From assembly GCA_029204225.1 (NCBI GenBank), contig MU836501.1, positions 1-27,952 of the forward strand: DNA of 27,952 nucleotides, written 5' to 3'. The notes below the pieces were generated by a model. That model did not search any database. It was not told the DNA's origin and saw only the letters and a list, made by a program, of their open reading frames with translations. Of this stretch, positions 1 through 9,059 are shown piece by piece (the first letter of the stretch is position 1; each line of letters starts with the position of its first letter). The stretch is from Diphasiastrum complanatum. Taxonomy: Eukaryota > Streptophyta > Lycopodiopsida > Lycopodiales > Lycopodiaceae. The position numbers and the translations under genes were made by a program.

Positions 1-699
1 TTTGCTTGCTGGCTGCCTAACTCTCTCTTTTTGAAACTCACCTTCCTTGCTTGGATGTCCATTTTCCAGCCATATATACTCCACTGCTTGCTACTTCTTT
101 CTCTCATTATTTGGTTGCTTTTGCAGGCCCCTCTTATCTCTATTTGGTGGTTGCCCAGTATCTCTCCATTTTACTACCGTTTTCAGCATGCTTTCGATTG
201 CAGTTGTGAGTACTACTTACACTATTTGTCATTTCCCTCTTTTTTTTTTTCTTTCTTTGGCAGCCTTTGTCACGTCTTTTCATTGGCGTACCTGTGTGAC
301 GACTTATGTCCTCTCCTTCAGTTCATCCACTTGATTAGCGTCTTGCCTGGCTTACTTTTCTGCCTGTGGCTGTTGTTTTGTTATTTCCATTCCATTTGTA
401 GTTTGTTTTTTCCACCGCATTTTTCATTTTGTCTTTCGTCATTTGTTATTAGTTTCCGTTCCATTTGCGTTTCGATTCTATAATTCATTTTCATCGTCGA
501 TATCGTTTTTTCACTTTTTCTTCATTTTCTACACTCCATTATAAAAAAAAAAAACCACCCAAATTACTTGGATCATTGGGTTGCGTATTCTTCCGTTACT
601 TTTCAATTTTAATTTTTTATCATGACTTTTGATTTTCAGTCTCTATCTCCTTAGATTACTTTTTTGTTTTTAATAGTGATATACCATCTAAACATATGT
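1..699. other. T/C-rich non-coding stretch
   Basis: This stretch is strongly pyrimidine-rich on the plus strand, with runs such as the T tract at 240-250 and an A tract at 542-553. Its open frames are rich in Phe, Leu, Ser and Cys, as expected from chance translation of T/C-rich DNA, and match no family I recognise. It lies directly upstream of the gag remnant of chromovirus G1 and could be that element's leader or unrelated flanking DNA. None of the LTR families seen elsewhere in the window is recognisable here, so the left end of G1 is not defined. Confidence 0.5.
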
Positions 700-1009
700 T
701 CTCGCACGTCTTCAGTATTACTTTGATACTTCTTGGCCAACTTGTCTAGGTCCTAATAAGATTCTTGATGCAATTTTTTTCTTAAAGGATTCTGCTAGGT
801 CGAAGTGGTTTGACTATGTCCATTCTCATCCACCTATCTCTGAGTGGCTTGACTTTCTACCTGTACTTTGCCTTCTTATATTTTCAAAATTTGTTCCTCC
901 TCTCGCTCTTACGAGTGGTATTATAGGCCTTGAGAGTTCTACTCCTTCTGATTCCCCCGTGAGCATTCTTCCATATGCGAGGTTCCATTTTCTTGTGCAG
1001 GACAAATAG
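700..1009 (+). pseudogene. Ty3/gypsy gag remnant (element G1)
   Basis: One frame ending at the TAG at 1007-1009 reads like the capsid part of a plant Ty3/gypsy gag: a LKDSA segment, then WFDYVHSHPP, a Trp-Leu-Asp-Phe segment and KFVPP. In this family gag builds the cytoplasmic particle in which reverse transcription takes place. The segment is short, its N-terminal side is lost in T-rich DNA with stops, and no CCHC zinc knuckle follows. It lies in the same orientation as the protease and chromodomain downstream, so I treat it as part of the same element. The gag assignment comes from motif recognition only. Confidence 0.5.
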
Positions 1010-1729
1010 AAATAGAGTCACACATTTCTAGCAATTCACATGAGGTTGATTCACACATTGCTAGCGATACACATGAGGATGATTCTATATCACAATGTGA
1101 GCGATTTGCTTGATTTACTTGAGATAGTTATTGATCTACCTGAGCTCGTCATTGTATTCCATAGTGAGTCAGAGTCACATATACAGGTTCTTACTGATGT
1201 TGATTCACATATACAGGTTGCAGTTGATATGGTCTTTGATACTGATACAGCATGCTATGATACAATTGATGATGTCGTTGCATGCTTTGATGGTGCTACC
1301 GATGTTGCATGCCATGATATTGTTCCATGCTTTGATACTGATATAGTATGCCTTGCTACAATTGCCGATGTTGTTGCATGCTTTGATGTTGTTGTTAAGT
1401 ACTTTGATGCTGCTCATGTTCCTGAGCGCTATGCTATAGATGTTGTCGCCTATGCTCCTTATTTCGATTTTATTCATGGGTCTACGGTTGCTCTTTCAGT
1501 TGCTTTGCCTACTCCTCCAGTACATCTCCATATGGCATATGGTTATACATTTCATGATGGTCCTATTGTATACTCACTAGCTTATTTTGTTGATAGCCGT
1601 CTAGATGAGTATGCGGTTCTTCTAGATGCATATTTAGGCCAGAACTTATCAGTTGATGCTTTTGTTATTATGCCTATGTATGTTGTTCCATTTGTGGATC
1701 ATATTATTCTAGATGCGGGGAGAGAGTAT
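1010..1729 (+). pseudogene. Acidic low-complexity linker of G1 polyprotein
   Basis: An open frame from about 1040 runs through to the protease. Its first two thirds are a biased sequence rich in Asp, Val, Ala, His and Ile, with recurring units such as DVVACFD. At the DNA level, units like GTTGCATGC and TTTGATAC recur between about 1240 and 1400, so the segment probably grew by short tandem duplication. A similar Asp/Ala/Ile-rich stretch follows the chromodomain of element G2 at 19282-19536. I recognise no domain. Its position suggests a variable gag-pol linker of the chromovirus. Confidence 0.4.
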
Positions 1730-2124
1730 ATTGCTTTAGTGGATACATGCAGTACTCATTCATTTATTAGCAGTTACATTTCCACCAGGATTCGTGCTAC
1801 ACCTGTTTCTGCTTCCCAGCCTCTCAGTGTTGAGGTTGCTTTTTCCCATTCTTTTCTAGTTCTTAGATGTTTCAGGGCTTGGATTATCGCATTGGTGATT
1901 TTTCTGGTCAGGCGGATTTCTACATCATTCCTCTGGAGCGCTATGACATTACTTTTGGTGCTGACTGGTTCTCTTCACTTGGTACTGTTGTTGTGGATCT
2001 CTCTCAGCAGACACTTTCCTTTACTCATGTTGGTCAGCATCATTCACTTGCTGGTATTGATTCCCAGGGTGACTATGAATTGGTTACCGGGAATCAGTTT
2101 ATGTGTAGCCTGCCAAAGGCTTAG
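1730..2124 (+). pseudogene. Retropepsin-like protease of chromovirus G1, frameshifted
   Basis: The translation around 1720-1790 carries a retropepsin active-site context, LVDTCSTHSFIS. The aspartate codon is at 1742-1744, but the usual DTG/DSG has become DTC (TGC at 1748-1750). The reading then moves to another frame, where 1867-2124 reads through DITFGADWF and a TLSF segment, matching the second half of a Ty3/gypsy protease and its ILG.DW-type motif. In an active element this aspartic protease, working as a dimer, matures Gag-Pol. The lost glycine and the frameshift both indicate an inactive relic. Family assignment is good; the exact edges are approximate. Confidence 0.75.
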
Positions 2125-2864
2125 GGTGCAATTTCAATAGGTCATCCGATTCTCCATCTGTTTTTGTTGCATCCTATGATGGATTGGTATGTCCATATGA
2201 GGTCTTTCTGGATGAGTATTTCAGCTATAGTTTTTCAGTTGGGGCCTCTACCATTTCTAGATTTGTTGCTACGGTTTTCATGCATCATGTCTTTTTAGAT
2301 AATACATTGATTTCTTGGACCTTCTAGAGCTTTTGGCATGCTGCTCTTCTCGTGATATGGGCCTTGAGGGTACCATGTGCCATTGCTACTTCTCATTCAT
2401 GGGCCTTATGGATAACTTGGGCTTTTGACCATGCTAGTGCACATTTTTCCATTCTAGCTATCCTTTGTCAGAATGATCTCTTTATGCTCCATGTTTCCTG
2501 GCATATCGCTTGCTTTTCCATGCTATTACAGCGTGCTTGTCATCCTGCTTATGTTCCTACTCCTTGGTGCTGGTCTTCCGATGCTGCTATCTTTTCTTGG
2601 CGCACCTATATCACTGAGTTTGCACATATGGCTGATGGTTACGTGTATGATGCAGCTATTTGGGATGAGTGTCCGTCTCCTTTCCAGTTTCCTTATTGGC
2701 TTCCCGTTGCTGATGCAGTTCTACCTTTTTGGATATCTTTTGGGCTGATCCTCTACTATCTTGGGCATTACGAATACCTTGGCATTCCTGGTTGTTGCTT
2801 GATCTTCTTCTGGTTCCTTGGCATTTCTGGTTGTTCCATATTGCTTGCTTTCAGATGACGTGGC
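2125..2864 (+). other. Unrecognised stretch between protease and chromodomain of G1
   Basis: An intact chromovirus would carry reverse transcriptase, RNase H and integrase here, over 2 kb or more. Only about 740 bases are present and I see no YxDD, RNase H or HHCC/DDE motif in any frame. The open frame at 2352-2858 is rich in Trp, Phe, Leu and Cys and matches nothing I know. A short direct duplication of CCTTGGCATTCCTGGTTGTT-like units begins at about 2779 and again at about 2816. The simplest reading is a large internal deletion with a heavily decayed remainder. Confidence 0.5.
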
Positions 2865-3062
2865 CGAGATGTTCCCTTCGTCACCACGATGTTGATCCTG
2901 AGCTGTTCCCTTTCTTACCAGCTGCCATTCACCAGGTTCGCCTTCACCATAGTCGATGCCGCCGACAAATTCAGTTTTTGGTCCAATGTGATGGTCGTCT
3001 TGTTGAGGAGGCCACATGGGAGCCTATTAATGTCTTTTATCATACACCATCACTTGCGGATT
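2865..3062 (+). pseudogene. Integrase C-terminal chromodomain of G1
   Basis: One frame ending at the stop at 3062-3064 contains QFLVQCDGRLVEEATWEP, the core of the chromodomain found at the end of chromovirus integrases. In active elements this domain helps steer integration to particular chromatin. The equivalent segment of G2 (about 19140-19200) is clearly related: both have ELFPFL/KLFPFL followed by a basic stretch and then the chromodomain core. Here the expected W of the QWDG motif is C. The rest of the integrase is missing. Confidence is high for the domain and moderate for its link to the protease upstream. Confidence 0.8.
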
Positions 3063-3191
3063 AGGCTCGTGCTCTTGCTGCACTTGTTGATTCCTCTACA
3101 TCAAGTGCTGCTCTAGTTGTTGATGCACCAAGGCTTACTGTTGTTTGATCCAGTTCCTTTTCAGCAGTTGGGTCTTTTTTTTTGTCGGGAG
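3063..3191 (+). other. 3' tail of G1 with possible polypurine tract
   Basis: After the chromodomain stop the same frame family continues with Ala/Val/Asp-rich translation like the tail of G2. The stretch ends in a T run (about 3177-3182) and a GTCGGGAG purine-rich segment that abuts the LTR starting at 3192. If that LTR is the 3' LTR of G1, the purine segment would be its plus-strand primer. If the LTR is a separate insertion, the resemblance is accidental. G2 has about 460 bases between chromodomain and LTR against about 130 here, which leaves the question open. Confidence 0.35.
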
Positions 3192-3599
3192 AGTTATGGA
3201 CTTGGCTCATTACGTTCGCCACACCCATTTACATTTACTTTACTTTATGCATAAGCAGGCCTTGGGCCCTTTTTTATTCATTATTGACACTTAGACTATA
3301 TGGTTGGCCTTGGGCCGTATTATTCATTATTTGGACATTTGGACATATTACTGGAGAGTGGGGGCCTTCTTGGAGGGCGCACTATTATCCCTCCCAGTTG
3401 GGCCCTAACCACTGGAAGCTTCCTTTTAGGGCTTCCTCTAGGCTATAAGAAGGGAATCTGTGTCATTTGTTACTCAGCTGATGATATTGATCTCTCTTTA
3501 GTCTCCTTAATCTCTCTAACCTGCTTTCTAGGGTTAAGTCTTGCTTATGTGATGCTTTCATAGCTTAGCTCTAGATCAATTGTGGCTTCATTCGTAACT
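3192..3599 (+). repeat. Full LTR, subtype A of the AGTTA...TAACT family
   Basis: This 408 bp sequence starts AGTTATGGACTTGG and ends TTCGTAACT, giving short inverted termini AGTTA/TAACT instead of TG...CA. It is similar along its length to the LTRs at 10249-10698 (+) and 5284-5731 (-), and to broken pieces at 4956-5108 and 10775-10973. A TATA-like GGCTATAAGAAGG near 3440 matches the promoter position in the other copies. Subtype A features shared with 4956-5108 and 10775-10973 include GCATAAGCAGGCCTTGGG and GATGATATTGATCTC. The flanks GGGAG and ACTCA do not match, so it is not a clean solo LTR. It is either the 3' LTR of G1 or one end of an element that lost its body. Confidence 0.8.
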
Positions 3600-4750
3600 A
3601 CTCATACCAAGAAGTGAGGCTACGTGAGACGTCGTCTGGTGTGGAGAGCACGCCACCAAGTAGTCGCACGATTGAAGGCAACTGGATGTGCTATAGGTCT
3701 GTCTTGGGAAATGTAAGGCAATAAATCCCCAACTTGAGCTCATTCCCATTAGAAGAACTAGAGTAAAGGAAAAGTTTTACCTTATCCTTAAATTCTCAAG
3801 CCATGAATGGAGCGATAGGTCGTATAAAAGGATCACGAGACCTGATAAGTGGTGGTCTAAAAGGATTAGGAGGCTTGAGACCTGAAGTAGAGCTAGAAGA
3901 TGCCATAAGTGAGGTAACTTTTGTAGATAAGGATGTCATTTGAGTGATCAAGATGACAAGGGCATAGTGAAACTCCGAGAATGGGGCTACCATATGAGAA
4001 TGTATGAGATCAATCAAAGGATCTTGATACGTAGGATCATCATTCCGAACCATTACTAAGAGTGAAATAGATGTTCAAAGATCTATATAACGAAGGGAGA
4101 GGTCTCTTGTCATCACCCCAATTATGCTCGAGGAACACAAATCACACTAGTAGTATTCACAACAATGATAAGTGTGCTCTCAAACAAGGGAAATCAGCCA
4201 AAGATAGGTATCCAACTGGTTGTTGCCCCCAAAAACCAGGAAAATAACATTCAAAGAAGGCAATAATATTGCAAATCTATCCTAGAAACCAGCAATCAAA
4301 AGTGTGAAAAAATATGTCAATGTCACCTATCTTTGGCGATGCAAGGCTAGAACGTAGGCCAAAAACCAGCAAACAATTGTTGATGAAATATGCAAAATAA
4401 GCTCCAAACAGGCGCTAAGAAGAACGGTAGATACTGACTTGAAAAACCAGCAAATGAAGTTGAAAATAGCCTAAAAAATGGGTGATGGAGTATCTGGAAG
4501 ACTTTCAAAAGCCAGCAAACAAATGCTAACAAAAAAGTGCTGAAACCTCCTCCAAATAGGCGGCTAGAAAGTCCAATAGGTATTACCCAATAAATCTGCC
4601 AATATATCATAGTGCCCCATGGCACCGCCATTATGATGCTGCCTGGAAAATGCGGTACCAAAGCGGCACTATTATATTATGATTTTTTTTTTTTTTAATA
4701 AAAAGTGCTTTAGGGTGCAAAAAAGCCAAAAAAATGCAAAAAAAAGGGGG
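3600..4750. other. Unassigned DNA with a minus-strand frame and a loose repeat
   Basis: No family is recognisable here. A minus-strand frame at 3796-4053 encodes 85 residues with a Ser-rich middle and a Pro/Arg-rich end; it could be part of a gag but has no diagnostic motif. From about 4225 to 4520 a core close to AAAACCAGCAAA recurs five times, about 57-84 bases apart. A T run at 4683-4694 and an A-rich stretch (4695-4750) precede the copia integrase. This may be the pre-insertion sequence between two elements or the wreck of another. Confidence 0.4.
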
Positions 4751-4751
4751 A

Positions 4752-4955
4752 AAGTTGTTCATTCATACAGATTTGTGTGGTCCTATGAAAAGTAGTCTTA
4801 TGGGGGAGCAAGTTACTTCATGGTGTTTTTTTGGATGACTATTCTAGGAAGACATGGATCTATCTTCTCAAGAATAAGGGTGAAGCATTTAAGACATTGT
4901 GGAGAAAGAAACATATAGACAAATCAAGATACTTCACTCAGACAAAGGGGGAGAG
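4752..4955 (+). pseudogene. Copia integrase, N-terminal half of catalytic core
   Basis: Two adjacent frames show the start of a Ty1/copia integrase core: FIHTDLCGPM, with the first catalytic Asp, then DDYSRKTWIYLLKNKGEAF, then HSDKGGE, with the second catalytic Asp. Frameshifts near 4820 and 4910 separate these blocks. The reading stops at GGGGGAGAG (4947-4955), where an LTR begins. The missing continuation resumes at 10979 after a 6.0 kb insertion, with GAGAG repeated on both sides. Copia integrase inserts the cDNA into the genome. The HHCC domain and everything upstream are absent, so this is the 5'-truncated start of a relic. Confidence 0.85.
4951..4955 (+). repeat. Target-site duplication GAGAG, left copy
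   Basis: GAGAG here is followed by the LTR terminus AGTTATGG. The same GAGAG at 10974-10978 follows the LTR terminus CGTAACT. Removing 4956-10978 restores continuous copia integrase sequence across the GGEY motif, so the duplication marks the original insertion point of the AGTTA...TAACT element. Confidence 0.85.
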
Positions 4956-5108
4956 AGTTATGGACTCGGCTCATTACATTCGCCGTATCCATTTACATTT
5001 ACTTTACTTTATGCATAAGCAGGCCTTGGGCCCTTTTTTATTCATTTGTGACACTTAGACTATATGGTTGGCCTTTGGCCTTATTACTCATTATTAGGCC
5101 ATTTGGAC
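4956..5108 (+). repeat. 5' part of LTR E1 (subtype A), truncated
   Basis: The first 150 bases match the start of the LTR at 3192, including the subtype A signature GCATAAGCAGGCCTTGGG. The match ends within TTTGGAC at about 5108, where GGTTCGAA-rich DNA begins. The 3' part of the same LTR subtype lies at 10775-10973 and carries the other GAGAG. Together they look like one LTR, or the outer edges of one element, interrupted by later insertions and a deletion. Confidence 0.8.
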
Positions 5109-5283
5109 CAAGGTTGCATCGAATCGCGGTTCAAATCGCCTTTTACGGTTCGAACCATCGAATCGTTCGAACCCGGTTCGAACCATTCGAATCGTTCAAA
5201 CCGTCTGGCCCTAAAAACGATTCCATCGGCCCTCGGGATTCTGTTCGCGCCCGAGAGAGAGAGAAGGGGGGGGGGGGTGTGCA
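5109..5283. mobile_element. Probable left terminal region of the hAT element
   Basis: The sequence interrupting LTR E1 starts CAAGGTTGCATCGAATCG and holds many short GGTTCGAA, TTCGAACC and GAATCG units in both orientations. Such clustered motifs are typical of the subterminal transposase-binding regions of plant hAT elements. A 12-base G run at 5266-5277 closes the stretch. The hAT transposase gene lies to the right, beyond a nested solo LTR. No matching right terminus is seen; a deletion near 10775 probably removed it. The assignment is inferred from composition and position. Confidence 0.5.
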
Positions 5284-5731
5284 AGTTATGAACGTAGCCA
5301 TGGCTGATCTAGATTTAGTCTATGAAAGCATCACATAAAGCAAGACTTAACCCTAGAAAGCAGGAGAGAGAAAGCTTAAAGAGACTAAAGAAGGAGATCA
5401 TATCATAAGCCAAGTAACAAATGACACAGAAATCCCTACTTATAGCCAAGAGGAAGCCCTAAAAGGAAGCTTCAAGTGGCTAGGGCCAAACTGAGAGGGA
5501 AAATAGTGCGCCCTCCAAGAAGGCCCCCACTCTCAGTAATATGACCAAATAACCAATATAGTGAATCATAGGTCCCAAGGCCAATAATATGGTCTAAATG
5601 TCAATAATAGGCCCCAAAACCAACCATATAGTCTAAATGTCAAATAATGAATAGGGCCCAAAGCCTGCCTATGCATAAAGTAAAGTAAATGTAAATGGAC
5701 ATGGCAAACGTAATGAGCCGAGTCCATAACT
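5284..5731 (-). repeat. Solo LTR (subtype B), minus strand
   Basis: Read on the minus strand this 448 bp sequence starts AGTTATGGACTCGG and ends CGTTCATAACT, a full-length LTR close to the one at 10249-10698. Both carry subtype B features: GCATAGGCAGGCTTTGGG, GGTTTTGGGGCC and a shared TATAAGTAGGGA promoter-like box. The flanks are GTGCA (5279-5283) and GTGGA (5732-5736), four of five bases alike, consistent with a decayed 5 bp target duplication. No primer-binding site or internal sequence adjoins it. This is what remains after LTR-LTR recombination of an element that inserted into the hAT. Confidence 0.85.
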
Positions 5732-5829
5732 GTGGACTCAGGAGTTAGCACTCTGTGTGCATTGTGCATTTGCCATTCAGATGGTGTGTGTGTGTGCTCA
5801 GTGCTGTGTTTGAGAGAGAGAAAATGGTG

Positions 5830-5864
<35 letters not shown>

Positions 5865-6265
5865 ACAGTGTGTGTGTGTGTCCATTGTCTTTTGATGTGT
5901 ACAGTGTGTGTGAGTGAATCAGTGAGTGTGTGAGAGAGAGTGTGTGTGTGTGATATTATGATATTGTGTGTGTGTGAGTTTTGAGATGTGTGCACACTGT
6001 ACTGTGAGTTTGTGTGAGGCTTGAGCACTGAGATTCTGTGTGTGTGTGGGCAGTGGGCATTGTGAGATGGGTGTGGGACCTGGGTAGCTACTTAATTAGA
6101 AGTTAGAAGTTAGGAGTTAGTGACTAGTCTGAGTAGTTTACTAGTTAGTACTAAGTAGTTACTAGATAGTAGAGTCTAGTTAGAACTTAGAACTTAGAAG
6201 TTAGAACTTAGAGAGATCTGTAGACTGTCACCTGAGAGAGAGAGAGAGAGAGAGAGAGGGCCACC
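5732..6265 (+). other. hAT 5' region with TG and GA microsatellites
   Basis: This stretch precedes the first transposase exon. It has a long TG-rich microsatellite (about 5780-6055, purest at 5835-5863), then repeated TTAGAAGTTAG/AGAACTTAG units (about 6098-6212), then a GA run at 6237-6258 just before the ATG at 6266. It is presumably promoter and 5' untranslated sequence. I see no clear TATA box. The apparent minus-strand frame rich in His and Thr is only the translation of the TG repeat. Confidence 0.55.
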
Positions 6266-6515
6266 ATGCCGAGGGATAGGAATCCCTTATGGGAACACGT
6301 CACCATCGCTGCGGCCTATGGCACATCGGGCACGAAGAGATGGACTTGCAGATACTGTCACCAGTCTTACACTGGAGGGCCCACACGCATCAGGGCACAT
6401 TTGTTATGTTCGAGGGGGTACGAGATTGCCCCTTGCATGCATGCTCCTGACACGCTACTCACTCCTGTCGCATCGGAGGAGGTTGGCCCTTCGAGGATGG
6501 GGCCCAGACCGAGAG
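6266..6515 (+). pseudogene. hAT exon 1: BED zinc finger
   Basis: The ATG at 6266 follows a GA run and opens a frame with PLWEHV, then WTCRYCHQSYTGG and RIRAHLLCSRG. The CxxC pair and the His/Cys pair fit the BED-type DNA-binding finger at the N-terminus of plant hAT transposases. The exon ends in CCGAGAG followed by GTAAAC at 6516, a good donor. The next acceptor is TTTTTTGGCAG at 6668-6678. This is the best preserved exon. Confidence 0.8.
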
Positions 6516-7297
6516 GTAAACATTCAACTCTAAGACTCTTACACTTCAAAGTTCAAACATTGATCAAGTTTTAAGCTTTAACTTTTAGCTCACATGATAC
6601 ATCAAGTTTGAAGTTGCAATTCATTGATCATCTAATTTTTAGATTCTATTGTAATTTCAAATGTGTCTTTTTTGGCAGATCGAGATGCAGTCACGGCGAC
6701 ACAGCTAGAGGCCACCACATCACGCCCCCCAGTTGCCATCCGCTCACCCTCGCTTCCGATGGCCCAGAGGACAGAGCTGCAGATGAGGCAGGGCCTAGTA
6801 CCCGGTCTGACCCGCCTTCTGGTGCAGGATCTTCGACACCACCTCCAGCCATGACCATATCGGCACCACATCATCCACCTGAGAGAGGGAGAGGTAGACG
6901 GGGCCGCACTACACAGATGGGGGTAGGGAGTACTATGTGTCCAGCTTCGCTCCCAAAGCCATGGCAGAGGCTGAGGTTGCTTTTAACTTTATTTACTCTA
7001 AACTTTAAAGACTTTATGATGATTGTTAAACTTAAATTGCAGGCGTTAATTGTAAATTACTTGTTAATTGCAATTTGCAGGCTGCAGCTAGCTATTTATG
7101 TTTAATCATGAATATTCAAATGATCATTTATCATTGGAATTTGCCATGAAATTTGAATTACAATTTACAATTTAAGATCTATCCTGATTCCTCTCGGATC
7201 TGTCATGAATCATGATTCATCTTGTTTTGTCACCTGTAAGTGAGTCGTGACCACGGTCCACTGACTTGTCACTTGTCACCTGTGAACTTTCAACTAG

Positions 7298-7980
7298 GTA
7301 TGGTTGCACCATCATATGTGATGGTTGGAGCGATATGAGGAGGCGCCACATATTGAATATCCTGGTGTCTTCGTGCATGGGGACGATGTTTCTCAGATCC
7401 ATCGACACCTATGGGGAGGCAGTCACGGGCGAGTACATGGTCTCACATATTCGAGCTGCCATTGAGGAGGTCGGACCACAACACGTTGTACAGGTATATA
7501 TATTATACTTATTACAATTTACGGTTTACGGTTTACCTATAATGTTAAAACTTAAATGGTATTAGGTTACAGGTAATTACTAATTTGTAAATGTCAATGT
7601 TGAATGTTCATTGTTCAATGGCGATTTTGGATTGATTAACAGTGGATTATGGTTTACTAAAGTCTAAGCAATTGCCACTGAGCACTTGAGTCTTGAATTC
7701 GGAATTCCAAACTCATGCACATTGCACATTGCATTGTATGGTTGTGCAGGTGGTCACAGATAATGCGTCAAACTGCTGGGTAGGCTCGTTAATGAGACCT
7801 ACCCCACATCTTTTGGACACCTTGTGCTGCACACTGCCTGGACTTGTTGATTGAGGATGTGGCCAAGATTCCATGGATTGCAGAGGTGGTGTGTACTGTA
7901 CGGTTCTTGGTGAGATTTGTCACCAAGAAGCCTAGGCTCCTAGCCATGTTCAGGGATGTCTTGAGACCTGCCCCCACCAG
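7298..7980 (+). pseudogene. hAT exons 3-4: DUF659 / RNase H-like catalytic part
   Basis: Exon 7298-7493 encodes TIICDGWSDMRRRHILN and a following RSIDTYGE segment. The Asp of DGWSD corresponds to the first acidic residue of the RNase H-like fold. Exon 7750-7980 encodes VVTDNASNC, which carries the second acidic residue. After two frame changes it reads WTPCAAHCLDLL and a DVAKIPW segment, then a basic VTKKPRLLAMFR segment. The frame changes come from one-base-scale losses in the NASNC-to-WTPC interval. The exon edges are CAACTAG/GTATGG (left), GTACAG/GTATAT, GTGCAG/GTGGTC and CACCAG/GTATGC. Confidence 0.75.
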
Positions 7981-8189
7981 GTATGCAAGTTGCAACTCAA
8001 TTTGATTCTTGAATGCGCTTCTGTAGACTGTTGGAACTTGGTAAGTATTTACTATTTACTGTTTAGTTAGTAGTGGTAAATATTTCATGCAATGATGCAT
8101 GTGCCATGTATTGTCTTGACTCTTGACTCTTGTCAGAAGTTAGAACTTAGAATTTGTCACTTGTGCAATGTGCCCTATCATCTATGCAG

Positions 8190-8971
8190 GTTTGCATTTA
8201 TGTTCCTGGTCCTGGAACGACTGCTGAAAGTTCATCAGGGCTTGAGGCAGATGGTTGTTGCTGTTGATTGGGCGCAGTGGGGGCCGTCACAGGAGCCCAA
8301 GAGTAAGAGATTCGAGCGGACTGTTATGCATTCACCATTTTGGGATGAGGCGATCCATTGTGGTGGGCCTACAGCCCATCGACACTGTCCTGCGCCTTAC
8401 AAATCGAGAGGGCTGCACATTGGGCCTCTTGTACAAAATTCGTGGACAGGCTGGGCGAGCAGTTGAGGCTTTGCACAACCATTAGCCCAGAGAGGTATTA
8501 TATATATCAAGAATCAAGATTCAAATTTCAAATGTAGTATAGACAGTAGTATGCAGTATGTACTATGATGATTGGTCTATCATGTACATTGTACTATATT
8601 GTATAATTATTATTGTGTCTTGACTCTTGAATCTTAATTCTTGCAGGCTTACGGAGGTCCGGCTCCTTTGGTTGAGCAGGTGGGAGTGGTTTCATAGGCC
8701 CCTGCATGCCATGGCCCACATACTCCATCCACTTTGGAGGAATGAGGAGCAGTTCACAGATAGGGAGCTTAGGGATGGCTGGAATGCCTATATCTCCCGA
8801 GTTTATCCTGATGTACGCAAGCAGGATAACCTGCTGGATGAGCTTCAGATTTTCAGGCAGGAGACCTTGGAGTTTGCCACTGGCCCGGCGCTTTTGAGAG
8901 AGTGTAATAAACTGACCATGTGGCATGGTCCATTACAGTTTAAACTTGTTACTTCACATTTTACTGCACAG
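8190..8971 (+). pseudogene. hAT middle exons
   Basis: Exon 8190-8494 encodes a Leu-rich helix (VLERLLKVHQGLRQMV) followed in other frames by segments matching the hAT middle region (FWDEAI, then a DTVLRLTNREG segment). Exon 8647-8971 encodes RWEWFHRPLHAMAHILHP, the conserved R-W...LH.PLHA...LNP block before the dimerisation domain, then a helical YPDVRKQDNLLDELQIF segment. Splice-like borders are TATGCAG/GTTTGC, AGAGAG/GTATTA, TTGCAG/GCTTAC and CACAG/GTAGTC. Frames change between blocks, so not every border is certain. Confidence 0.65.
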
Positions 8972-9059
8972 GTAGTCAATCATATTGTAACTTGGAACTT
9001 GGTTGCATCTTTCAAGTTGCTAGTAGTAAGTACTAACGGCCCCTTGAACTGTGATTCAG

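Noticed and set aside
31-483. 150-codon open frame in T/C-rich DNA
   Set aside because: Composition is almost only Phe, Leu, Ser, Cys and Tyr, as expected from pyrimidine-rich DNA. There is no domain or homologous neighbour, and a second frame over the same DNA looks equally open.
2352-2858. 168-codon Trp/Leu-rich frame resembling a membrane protein
   Set aside because: It lies between protease and chromodomain of G1 where pol decay is expected. The hydrophobic character comes from T-rich DNA and there is no signal peptide or family match.
3600-3620. Primer-binding site after the LTR at 3192-3599
   Set aside because: ACTCATACCAAG follows the LTR; it only vaguely resembles the reverse complement of the TGGTAT site and is not in the orientation needed.
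4347-4661. Minus-strand frame with repeated FAGF units as a repeat protein
   Set aside because: The repeats are explained by spaced DNA cores; the rest of the frame has no conserved pattern.
5798-6028. Minus-strand frame rich in His and Thr
   Set aside because: It is the translation of a TG/CA microsatellite.
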